64,000 nt of DNA from Xenophilus arseniciresistens (GTDB taxonomy: Bacteria > Pseudomonadota > Gammaproteobacteria > Burkholderiales > Burkholderiaceae_C), in the NCBI RefSeq assembly GCF_028023875.1, contig NZ_JAQIPB010000003.1, positions 558,001-622,000 of the forward strand, read 5' to 3'. The position numbers and the translations under genes were made by a program. The notes beneath the pieces are model-generated. The model saw nothing but the letters and a program-made list of their open reading frames with translations, was not told the DNA's origin and made no database searches. Below are positions 42,432 to 52,111 of the stretch, in pieces (position 1 is the first letter of the stretch; every line of letters starts with the position of its first letter).

Positions 42432-43652
42432 TTACCCTGACTGCTGCTCCACCCCCTGGCCCGCAGCCAGGCGCCGGTCGTGCCACAGCACCGCGGCAGC
42501 CAGCAACACCAGCGCGGCGCCCAGCGCACAGCAGGCCGGCCAGCCGCCCTGCCGCCAGGCCGCCGCACCCAGGGCCGAACCGGCCGACGCCCCGAGGAAG
42601 TAGGTGCTCATGTAGACGGCGTTGATGCGCGAGCGCGCCTGCGGCGCCAGCGCATAGATCACGCTCTGGTTGCTGATGTGCACGCCGGGCAGGCCCATGT
42701 CGACCAGCAGGAAGCCCAGCACGAACCAGCCCAGATGCTGGCCACCGAGCGCCAGCGCGCCCCAGCCCAGCAAGAGCAGCAGCACCGACACCGCCGTGGT
42801 GACATTGCCCCAGCCGCGGTCGGCCAGCCGTCCGGCCAGGCTGGCCACCAGCGCTCCCGCCACGCCCACCAGCCCGATCAGGCCGATGGCCTTGTCGTCG
42901 AGCCCGTGCGCCGGCCCGCCCAGCAGCAGGGCCATGGTCGAGAACAGCACGCTGACCGAGCCGAAGCTCAGCGCCCCCAGCAATGCACGGCTGCGCAGCC
43001 GCGGGTGCTGGCGCGCCAGCCGGCCCAGCGACCACAGGGCCTGGCCATAGCGCACGGGCTGCGGGTTGCGCGAGCGCGGCAGCACGAAGAACAGGGCTGC
43101 GGCCAGCAGCAGCATGGCCAGCGCCGACACCCGGTAGACCAGGCTCCAGCCGCCCACGCTCGACAACAGCCCCGCCACGCTGCGCGCCGCCAGGATGCCC
43201 GTGAGCAACCCGCTCATCAGCAACCCGACCGCGCGGCCGCTGCGCGCGGGGTCGGACAGCGTGGCGGCCATGGGCACCAGGATCTGCGCCGCCACCGAGA
43301 ACAGGCCCGTGATGGCCGTGCCCGCCACCAGCATCGCAAAGCCCTGCGCCCAGCCACTGAGCATCAGGCCCACGGCTGCCAGCCCCATCAGGCTCACGGC
43401 CAGGCGGCGGCGCTCCAGCAGATCGCCCAGCGGCACCAGCAGCACCAGCCCCAGCGCATAGGCCAGCTGTGCCAGCGTGACGGTGGATGCGGCGGCCGCG
43501 TCCGTCACGCCCAGGCCCTGTGCGATGGAGTGCAGCAGCGGCTGGTTGAAGTAGTTGCTGCCGGCGCACAAGCCCGCGGCCACGGCCATCAGCAGCAATG
43601 CGCCATCGCTCAGAAAACCCGCGCCCACGCGGCCATCGGCCGCCGCCGTCAT
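42432..43652 (-). CDS. MFS transporter in the SoxR-controlled unit
   Basis: Twelve-helix major facilitator exporter of 406 residues. Typical signatures are 'VPLGDLLERRRLAV' in the first loop and 'SLAGRLADRGWGN' in the second half, with 'NYFNQPLLHSIAQGLGVT' in helix 1-2, as in the YnfM-like/DHA1 group. It is 11 bases downstream of the RidA-like gene and shares its promoter, which carries a SoxR box. The likely role is export of redox-cycling compounds such as phenazine- or quinone-type drugs, which is inferred from the regulator. Confidence 0.87.
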   Translation of the reverse strand: MTAAADGRVGAGFLSDGALLLMAVAAGLCAGSNYFNQPLLHSIAQGLGVTDAAAASTVTLAQLAYALGLVLLVPLGDLLERRRLAVSLMGLAAVGLMLSGWAQGFAMLVAGTAITGLFSVAAQILVPMAATLSDPARSGRAVGLLMSGLLTGILAARSVAGLLSSVGGWSLVYRVSALAMLLLAAALFFVLPRSRNPQPVRYGQALWSLGRLARQHPRLRSRALLGALSFGSVSVLFSTMALLLGGPAHGLDDKAIGLIGLVGVAGALVASLAGRLADRGWGNVTTAVSVLLLLLGWGALALGGQHLGWFVLGFLLVDMGLPGVHISNQSVIYALAPQARSRINAVYMSTYFLGASAGSALGAAAWRQGGWPACCALGAALVLLAAAVLWHDRRLAAGQGVEQQSG

Positions 43653-43663
43653 GCGCGCGCCGC

Positions 43664-44122
43664 TCACGACAGGCGCGCCGCGAAGCCGCCGGCCGGCGAC
43701 GGCGCCAGCGGCACCGCGGCCATGGCGTCGATCTCGAACAGCATGCCGTCCAGCGCCAGCCGCGGCACCGGGATCAGCGTGCAGGCCGGCGTGGGCAAGG
43801 CGCCCCACAGCGCCTTCAGCGCACCCGAGACGCTGGCCAGGCGCGCCTGGCTGTGGTCCACGACCAGCAGCGTGAGCTTGAGCACATGCTCGGGCCCGGC
43901 CCCCGCCGCCGCCAGTGCGAGCTGCAGGTTCCAGAGGGCCTGCGCCACCTGCGCATCGAAATCATCGGGCAGCCGGCCGCCAGCGTCTTCGCCGCCCTGC
44001 CCGGCCACATGCACCAGCCGCAGCGCGCCTTCGGCCATCGCCACGTGCGAGTAGCCATTGGGCGCGGGGTCATACAGGCCTGGCGGGTTGATGAAGCGGT
44101 GCATGGGGACGGGGGTGGACAT
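43664..44122 (-). CDS. RidA (YjgF/YER057c/UK114) family protein
   Basis: RidA-fold protein of 152 residues, starting 'MSTPVPMHRFINPPGLYDPAPNGYSHV'-like at 44122 (positions 44042-44122). The strand order 'VHVAGQGGEDAGG', 'QALWNLQLALAAAGAGPEHVLKLTLLV' (43854-43934) and 'LIPVPRLALDGMLFEIDAMA' is that of the family. The usual catalytic Arg of enamine deaminases ('R' before the strand with 'C/S-E') is not obvious here: the position reads 'VPRLALDGMLFEI', so it may bind small molecules rather than act on 2-aminoacrylate. It is the first gene after the SoxR-type promoter. Confidence 0.82.
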   Translation of the reverse strand: MSTPVPMHRFINPPGLYDPAPNGYSHVAMAEGALRLVHVAGQGGEDAGGRLPDDFDAQVAQALWNLQLALAAAGAGPEHVLKLTLLVVDHSQARLASVSGALKALWGALPTPACTLIPVPRLALDGMLFEIDAMAAVPLAPSPAGGFAARLS

Positions 44123-44225
44123 GGTCTGTGGCTGTGCCTGCGCATCGCCGCGCCATGCACGGGCACGCGGCCCCTGGGGTCTGGCCTGCGGGCGAAAGGG
44201 AAGGCGGGGGAAGTACATGGCGCCA

Positions 44226-44256
44226 AGTATCAAACCTCAACCATAATTGAGGTCAA
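44226..44256 (-). promoter_or_regulatory. SoxR box within a 19-bp-spacer promoter for the ridA-like/MFS unit
   Basis: The 18-base palindrome CCTCAA-N6-TTGAGG at 44235-44252 matches the known SoxR box. On the minus strand it lies between TTGACC (-35, 44251-44256) and GATACT (-10, 44226-44231), with a spacer of exactly 19 bases, the overlong spacing that MerR-family activators correct by twisting DNA. The promoter points to the RidA-like and MFS genes; soxR itself starts 54 bases away on the other side. Confidence 0.88.
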
Positions 44257-44306
44257 GCACCTGTTTCGCTTTTTCTTCTTCGCCCGCGTTCACGCCCTCT
44301 GCGCCC

Positions 44307-44771
44307 ATGTCCATCGACCACCGCATGCCCGCCCGCTTCGACGCGCCGGCCGAACTCAGCGTGGGCCAGTTGGCCGCGCGCAGCGGCGTGGCGGTGTCGG
44401 CCCTGCATTTCTACGAGGCGCGCGGGCTGATCCATTCGGTGCGCAGCGCGGGCAACCAGCGGCGCTACCCGCGCGCCATGCTGCGCCGCGTGGCCGTGAT
44501 CAAGGTGGCCCAGCGCGTGGGCGTGCCGCTGGCCGCCATCGGACAGGCACTGCAGGCCCTGCCCGAAGGCCGCACGCCCACGGCGGCGGACTGGCGGCGC
44601 CTGTCGGCCCGCTGGCGCGCGGAACTCGACGCGCGCATCCACGCGCTCACCCAACTGCGCGACCAGCTCGACGGCTGCATCGGCTGCGGCTGCCTGTCGA
44701 TCAAGGCCTGCCCGCTGCGCAATGCGCAGGATGCGCTCGCACAAACGGGCCCTGGGCCGCATTTCGAATAG
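44307..44771 (+). CDS. soxR: Redox-sensitive MerR-family activator SoxR
   Basis: MerR-type regulator of 154 residues. The HTH is '[21 protein letters not shown]' with the SoxR-specific '[19 protein letters not shown]'. The [2Fe-2S] cluster motif '[14 protein letters not shown]' gives Cys-x2-Cys-x-Cys-x5-Cys near the C-terminus, the SoxR pattern. In non-enteric bacteria SoxR responds directly to redox-active drugs and induces exporters rather than soxS. Divergent from its likely targets across the SoxR box. Start at 44307 matches the family. Confidence 0.94.
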   Translation: MSIDHRMPARFDAPAELSVGQLAARSGVAVSALHFYEARGLIHSVRSAGNQRRYPRAMLRRVAVIKVAQRVGVPLAAIGQALQALPEGRTPTAADWRRLSARWRAELDARIHALTQLRDQLDGCIGCGCLSIKACPLRNAQDALAQTGPGPHFE

Positions 44772-44822
44772 CACCCCCCAAGCGGCTTCGCTGCGCCGAC
44801 CGGGCTGGGTGCAGGTCGCCGA

Positions 44823-46903
<2,081 letters not shown>

Positions 46904-47018
46904 GAGGCGGATTCTAGGGAATGCGCTCCGCCCTTCAAGCCCCCGCGCCCATCGCTGCACATGAGCCCTGGCGCGCACGCCACTTGCATGCGCACAATGT
47001 CACGACGCCACGCCCACC

Positions 47019-48428
47019 ATGCGCTACCGCCACACCCACGCCCACAGCACCTGGCAGTTCGACGACCTTCGCACGCTGATGGCCAAGGCCACGCCCGCGC
47101 GATCGGGCGACGTGCTGGCCGGCGTGGCCGCCGCCAGCGCGGTGGAGCGCATGGCCGCGCGCATGGCGCTGGCCGACGTGCCGCTGCGCCAGTTCCTGAA
47201 CGAGGCGCTGGTGCCCTACGAAGAGGACGAGGTCACGCGCCTGGTCATCGACACGCACGATGCAGCCGCCTTCGCGCCCATTGCGCACCTCACGGTGGGC
47301 GACTGGCGCGACTGGCTTCTTTCGGAGACCGCCGACACGGCCATGCTGGCGCGCATCGCGCCCGGCGTGACGCCCGAGATGGCCGCCGCCGTGAGCAAGC
47401 TGATGCGCAACCAGGACCTGATCCTCGTGGCGCGCAAGTGCCAGGTGCTCACGCGCTTTCGCAACACGCTGGGCCTGCCGGGCCACCTGGCCGTGCGGCT
47501 GCAGCCCAACCACCCCACCGACGACCTGCGCGGCATCGCGGCCTCCATGGTCGATGGCCTGCTCTATGGCGCGGGCGACGCGGTGATCGGCATCAACCCC
47601 GCCACCGACAGCCTTCCCGCGCTCACGCGGCTGGTGCACATGCAGGATGAACTGATCGCGCGGCTGGGCATTCCCACGCAATCCTGCGTGCTGACCCATG
47701 TGACGAACACGCTGCAGATGATCGGGCAGGGCGCGCCGGTGGACCTGGTGTTCCAGTCGGTGGCCGGCACCGAAAAAGCCAACACCAGCTTCGGCATCAG
47801 CCTGGCGCTGCTGCGCGAGGCGCACGAGGCGGCGCTGTCCCTCAGGCGCGGCACGCTGGGCGACAACGTGATGTACTTCGAGACCGGCCAGGGCAGCGCG
47901 CTGTCGGCCGGCGCGCACCACGGCCTGGACCAGCAGACCTGCGAGGCACGCGCCTATGCGGTGGCGCGCGCCTTTCGCCCGCTGCTGACCAACACCGTGG
48001 TGGGCTTCATCGGCCCCGAGTACTTGTACGACGGCAAGCAGATCATCCGCGCGGGCCTGGAAGACCACTTCTGCGGCAAGCTGATGGGCCTGCCGCTGGG
48101 CTGCGACGTCTGCTACACCAACCATGCCGAAGCCGATTCGGACGACATGGACACGCTGATGACCCTGCTGGCCACGGCGGGCCTGACCTTCATGATGGGT
48201 GTGCCCGGCGCCGACGACATCATGCTCAACTACCAGAGCACCTCCTTTCACGACGCGCTGTACCTGCGCGAGCTGCTGGGACTGCGCCGCGCGCCCGAGT
48301 TCGAGGCCTGGCTCGCGCGCATGCAGCTGAGCGACGCGCAGGGCCGCATCGCGCCCGTGACGGCGCAGCACCCCGCGCTGGCCCGCATGCGGCAACTGGG
48401 CCTGGGCGGGCCCGCATCCGCACCATGA
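47019..48428 (+). CDS. eutB: Ethanolamine ammonia-lyase, large subunit
   Basis: Cobalamin-dependent lyase subunit of 469 residues, slightly longer than E. coli EutB; with EutC it turns ethanolamine into acetaldehyde and ammonia. Motifs include 'ALVPYEEDEVTRLVID', 'PNHPTDDLRGIAASMVDGLLYGAGDAVIGINP' (47505-47600), 'LTHVTNTLQMI', 'FQSVAGTEKANTSFGI', 'YFETGQGSALSAGAHHG' and 'LPLGCDVCYTNHAEADSDDMD'. No microcompartment shell, EutA reactivase or permease gene is near. Divergent from thiC; the 5' end lies close to the riboswitch region. Confidence 0.95.
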   Translation: MRYRHTHAHSTWQFDDLRTLMAKATPARSGDVLAGVAAASAVERMAARMALADVPLRQFLNEALVPYEEDEVTRLVIDTHDAAAFAPIAHLTVGDWRDWLLSETADTAMLARIAPGVTPEMAAAVSKLMRNQDLILVARKCQVLTRFRNTLGLPGHLAVRLQPNHPTDDLRGIAASMVDGLLYGAGDAVIGINPATDSLPALTRLVHMQDELIARLGIPTQSCVLTHVTNTLQMIGQGAPVDLVFQSVAGTEKANTSFGISLALLREAHEAALSLRRGTLGDNVMYFETGQGSALSAGAHHGLDQQTCEARAYAVARAFRPLLTNTVVGFIGPEYLYDGKQIIRAGLEDHFCGKLMGLPLGCDVCYTNHAEADSDDMDTLMTLLATAGLTFMMGVPGADDIMLNYQSTSFHDALYLRELLGLRRAPEFEAWLARMQLSDAQGRIAPVTAQHPALARMRQLGLGGPASAP

Positions 48429-49219
48429 TCCACGCCGACCCCTGGGACGACCTGCGCGCCTACACCGCCGCCCGGCTGGCCCTGGGCCGCGCGGGCGCCA
48501 GCCTGCCCACGACCGAGCTGCTGCGCTTTGGCTTTGCCCATGCGCAGGCGCGCGATGCGGTGCATCTGCCGCTGGAGGCGCGGGCGCTGGCCGATGCGCT
48601 TGCGGCCGATGGCTTGCCAACGTTGCAGGTCCACAGCGCCGCGCCCGACCGCGCGGCCTACCTGCTGCGCCCCGACCTGGGCCGGCGCCTGGACGACGCG
48701 AGCGTGCAGCGCCTGCGCGATGCCGCCGGGCCCGACCCGGTGGCGGGCTGCGACCTGCTGCTGGTGGCCGGTGATGGCCTGTCGTCGCTGGCCGTGGCGC
48801 GCCATGCGCAGCCGCTGATCGCGGCCATCCGCGCGAGCCGGCCGGCCGACTGGACGCTGGGGCCGGTGGTCATCGCGCAGCAGGCCCGCGTGGCGCTGGC
48901 CGACGAGGTGGGCGCCCTGCTGGGCGCGCGGCTGGTGGCCATGCTGATCGGCGAGCGGCCCGGCCTGAGTTCACCCGACAGCCTGGGCCTGTACCTGACC
49001 TGGAAGCCCGCCGTGGGCTGCCACGATGCGCAGCGCAACTGCATCTCCAACATCCGCGCCGACGGCCTGCGGCCCGAAGCCGCGGCCGCCCGCTTCTGGT
49101 GGCTGGCGCAGGAGGCGCGCCGCCTGCAGCTCACGGGCGTGGGCCTGAAAGACCGCAGCGAAGGCGAACTTTTGACGGCCGCCGCGCCGCCGCCCTCGGC
49201 GCTGCCGGGCCAGGCGTGA
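48425..49219 (+). CDS. eutC: Ethanolamine ammonia-lyase, small subunit
   Basis: Small subunit of 264 residues, coupled to eutB by an ATGA overlap. Family landmarks are 'PTTELLRFGFAHAQARDAVHLPL', the B12-binding 'CDLLLVAGDGLSSLAVARHA', 'IAQQARVALADEVGALLGARLVAMLIGERPGLSSPDSLG' (48870-48986) and 'HDAQRNCISNIRADGL'. The N-terminal extension seen in enteric EutC is short, as in other non-microcompartment EutBC pairs. The gene ends exactly where the convergent HAD gene ends. Confidence 0.95.
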   Translation: MIHADPWDDLRAYTAARLALGRAGASLPTTELLRFGFAHAQARDAVHLPLEARALADALAADGLPTLQVHSAAPDRAAYLLRPDLGRRLDDASVQRLRDAAGPDPVAGCDLLLVAGDGLSSLAVARHAQPLIAAIRASRPADWTLGPVVIAQQARVALADEVGALLGARLVAMLIGERPGLSSPDSLGLYLTWKPAVGCHDAQRNCISNIRADGLRPEAAAARFWWLAQEARRLQLTGVGLKDRSEGELLTAAAPPPSALPGQA

Positions 49220-49903
49220 TCAGGGCCGCCAGGCAGCCAGCACCGCGGGTAGCTGTGCCATGTCGCTGAACAGGTGCTGCACGCCGATCTCACGCATGGC
49301 CTGGGCGCTGCTGTGACCGGGGCCGCCCGGGCAGTAGCCAAAAACGGTGGCGCCCGCGCGCAGGCCGGCCATCGCGCCGGTCACCGAATCCTCCACCACG
49401 GCGCAGCGCTGTGCGTCCACACCCAGCGCCAGCGCCGCGGCCAGGTACACGTCGGGCCAGGGCTTGCTGCGCGGCGTTTCATGGCCGCTGAAGACGCGGC
49501 CTTCGAACAGCGCGCTCAGGCCCACCTTGGCCAGTTGCAGCTCGACCTTGTGCCGGTCTGCCCCCGAGGCGCAGGCGATGCGCCCGCCCGTGGCCGCGTG
49601 CACCGCGCGCACGCCCTCCACGGCGCCAGGCACGGCCAGCAGGTCGCGCTCCAGCGCTTCGTTGCGGCGGGCCCAGAAGCTTTTCAGCCATTCGGGCGTG
49701 ATCCTGAAGCCGGTGCGGGCCTCGATCAGCGCCGCTTCGTCCTTCACCGCCTTGCCCACGAAGATGGCCATGCACTCCTCATGGCTCAACTGCCAGCCCA
49801 GCTCGCCCAGCATCTGCACCAGCACGCCGTGGGTGATGGGTTCGGAATCGACGAGCACGCCGTCGCAGTCGAAAAGGATGGCGTCGAAGGGAAGGTCAGT
49901 CAT
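49220..49903 (-). CDS. HAD-superfamily phosphatase (beta-PGM/YieH-like)
   Basis: HAD hydrolase of 227 residues. Motif I 'LFDCDGVLVDSEP' gives the nucleophile Asp and acid-base Asp; motif II lies in 'ACASGADRHKVELQL'; motif III and IV are 'RSKPWPDVYLAAALALG' and 'CAVVEDSVTGAMAGLRAG'. A helical C1 cap follows motif I. This pattern fits 6-phosphogluconate phosphatase or phosphoglycolate/sugar phosphatase relatives; the substrate is not determined. The start at 49903 matches the family; the longer frame is not supported. The stop abuts eutC. Confidence 0.87.
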   Translation of the reverse strand: MTDLPFDAILFDCDGVLVDSEPITHGVLVQMLGELGWQLSHEECMAIFVGKAVKDEAALIEARTGFRITPEWLKSFWARRNEALERDLLAVPGAVEGVRAVHAATGGRIACASGADRHKVELQLAKVGLSALFEGRVFSGHETPRSKPWPDVYLAAALALGVDAQRCAVVEDSVTGAMAGLRAGATVFGYCPGGPGHSSAQAMREIGVQHLFSDMAQLPAVLAAWRP

Positions 49904-49995
49904 CGAAAAGGAAAAAGCAGTGAGCAGCGAAGAAGCGCGAAGGCCCGCATCATCGGCCATCGCGCGCGCGGCTGCCGCCGGCCGCGCGCAAGACC

Positions 49996-50916
49996 TCACA
50001 CGGCCGATGCGCGCGGGCCCAGCGGCCGGGCCTGGATCGCACGCAGTTCCTCGGCCGCCAGCGCCATGAAGCGCTGGCCCAGCGTGGACAGCGGCCGGTG
50101 GATGTTGCTCACGCGCAGGATCGGAAAGCGCGGTGCCCTGGGCAAGGCCACCAGGGCCAGCCCTTCGGGGCGGAAGGCGCGCGCGGAAAGGTCGTCGACG
50201 AAGGCCACGCCCGCCCCGTGGGCCGCCATGGCGCAGGCCGCATAGCCCGAGCGCACTTCCACGCCGCGGCGCCGATGGATGTTGCGCTCACTGAGCCAGC
50301 CGTCGATCACGCGGCTTTGCGGCGCCTCGGGGCTGTAGAGCACCAGCCGCTCGCGCAACGCCGCGGAAAGGTCGAAGCGCCTGGCTGCCAGCAGCGCATG
50401 GCCGGGCGGCAGCGCGCACCACAGGCGCCACTGGCCGAATTCGCGCACGTCCAGAACCGGATGGTCCAGCGGCGCGCTGGAGATGGCCAGGTCGGCCTCC
50501 TCGGCCACCAGCAGCTTCACGATCTCGCGCGTGGGCAGGGCCTCGAAGGCGATCTGCGCATTCGGGAACTGCTGCATCACGCGCGCGATGGTGCGTGGCA
50601 CCAGTTCCAGCGCCGTGTTGGCGCTGGCCAGCACGCGCAAGGTGGCATGCGCGCCAAAGCGCAGGTTGGCCGCCACGTCCTGCACGTGGCGCACGCCGCG
50701 GTAGACCTTCTCGACCTCGGCTTCCAGCGTGTAGGCCTCGGGCGTGGCCACCAGGCGGCCGCTGCTGCGCACGAACAGCGACACGCCCAGCTGCAGTTCC
50801 AGATGCCGGATCAGCCGGCTCACGCCCGGCTGCGACACGTGCAGCAGCCTGGCCGCATGGGTGATGGAGCCCGTGCTCATCACGGCGCGGAAGACTTCGA
50901 TCTGCCTCAGGTTCAC
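49996..50916 (-). CDS. LysR-family transcriptional regulator
   Basis: LysR regulator of 306 residues: HTH in 'LRQIEVFRAVMSTGSITHAARLLHVSQPGVSRLIRHLE' (50803-50913), then the effector domain. GTG 50916 gives the usual start right before 'NLRQIEVF'; ATG 50952, with AGGAG only three bases upstream, is an alternative. It is divergent from a Bug receptor/FAD oxidoreductase pair, which is therefore the likely target. This LysR subgroup often controls amino-acid or opine-type catabolism, but no effector can be named. Confidence 0.87.
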   Translation of the reverse strand: MNLRQIEVFRAVMSTGSITHAARLLHVSQPGVSRLIRHLELQLGVSLFVRSSGRLVATPEAYTLEAEVEKVYRGVRHVQDVAANLRFGAHATLRVLASANTALELVPRTIARVMQQFPNAQIAFEALPTREIVKLLVAEEADLAISSAPLDHPVLDVREFGQWRLWCALPPGHALLAARRFDLSAALRERLVLYSPEAPQSRVIDGWLSERNIHRRRGVEVRSGYAACAMAAHGAGVAFVDDLSARAFRPEGLALVALPRAPRFPILRVSNIHRPLSTLGQRFMALAAEELRAIQARPLGPRASAV

Positions 50917-51087
50917 GGGAAACGCACTCCACAGGGCATGGCCAGAACACATTCTCTCCTGATGCAGACGAGACATAACACGGAGGCATGCCCTTGCGAC
51001 GCCTTGGTATTGGCGCGGCCAGCGACCGGCTCCTAGCATTCCTGCATTCGTCCCGCCCCGAGGACGAGTTCCGACGGAGACACACAC

Positions 51088-52083
51088 ATGCACGCAACTT
51101 CACGGCGCCGCTGGCTCATCCGGTCCGCCGCCCTGGCCCTGCTGACGGCGAGCCTGCCCATTGCCGGCGCGCACGCGGCCGAAGCCTTCCCCACCAAGCC
51201 CATCACCATGGTCGTCGGCTTTGCGGCCGGCGGCTCGGCCGACATCCTGGCCCGCCTGCTGGGCGAAAGCATGGGCAAGACGCTGGGCCAGCCCATCGTG
51301 ATCGACAACCGCCCCGGCGCAGGCGGCACCATCGCCAACAGCTTCGTGGCCGGAGCACCGGCCGACGGCCACACGCTGCTGTTCGTCACCAGCGGCTTCC
51401 CGGGCGCGGCGGCGCTGTACCCCAGGCTCAAGTACGACAACCAGAAGAGCTTCGCGCCCGTGGCGCTTGTGGGGCAGTCGCCGGTGGTCGTGGTGGTGCC
51501 GGCCAGCTCGCCCGTCAGGGACTTCAAGTCGCTGCTGGAAGCCGCACGCAAGGCTCCGGGCAAGATCAACTATTCGGCCGGTGGTGGCGGCGCCACCACC
51601 ACCGCGCTGGCAGCGGAGTTCCTCAAGAACGACGCCAAGGTGGACATGCAGATGATCCCGTACAAGGGCTCGGGGCCTGCGCTCACTGCGCTGCTCTCGG
51701 GCGAGGTCGATGCGGGCTTCGACATTCCCTCCAGCGCCCTGCCCTACATCCAGGCCGGCAAGCTGCGCGCACTGGCCGTGACCACGGCGCAGCGCGCCCC
51801 GGTGCTGCCCGAGGTGCCCACCGTGGCCGAGCTGGCCGTGCCCCGGTTCGAGGTGACGGGCTGGTTCGGCGTGCTGGCGCCCGCAGGCACGCCCCCGGCG
51901 GTGGTGCAGCGCCTGCACAAGGAGGTGAATGCCGCGCTCCGGCAAAGCGCGGTGGCTGAGCGCCTGAAGTCGCTGGGCGTGGAGCCCGGCAAGGCCAGCA
52001 GCGCCGACTTCGCCCAACTGATCGGCACGGAGACCCAACGCTACGGCGAGGCCATCCGGCGCCTGGGCCTGACGCCCGACTGA
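51088..52083 (+). CDS. Bug/TctC-family substrate-binding protein next to FAD oxidoreductase
   Basis: Periplasmic receptor of 331 residues. The twin Arg-like 'SRRRWLIRSAALALL' leader and 'AGAHAAEA' cleavage site suggest Sec or Tat export; then 'FPTKPITMVVGFAAGGSADI', 'LGQPIVIDNRPGAGGTIAN', 'ADGHTLLFV' and 'MIPYKGSGPALTALLSGEVD' as in Bug proteins. GGAG stands eight bases before the ATG. The following gene for an FAD oxidoreductase is 28 bases away, so receptor and enzyme probably serve one substrate. Confidence 0.9.
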   Translation: MHATSRRRWLIRSAALALLTASLPIAGAHAAEAFPTKPITMVVGFAAGGSADILARLLGESMGKTLGQPIVIDNRPGAGGTIANSFVAGAPADGHTLLFVTSGFPGAAALYPRLKYDNQKSFAPVALVGQSPVVVVVPASSPVRDFKSLLEAARKAPGKINYSAGGGGATTTALAAEFLKNDAKVDMQMIPYKGSGPALTALLSGEVDAGFDIPSSALPYIQAGKLRALAVTTAQRAPVLPEVPTVAELAVPRFEVTGWFGVLAPAGTPPAVVQRLHKEVNAALRQSAVAERLKSLGVEPGKASSADFAQLIGTETQRYGEAIRRLGLTPD

Positions 52084-52111
52084 AGAAACCCGCACGAGGA
52101 CCGCCTTGCCC

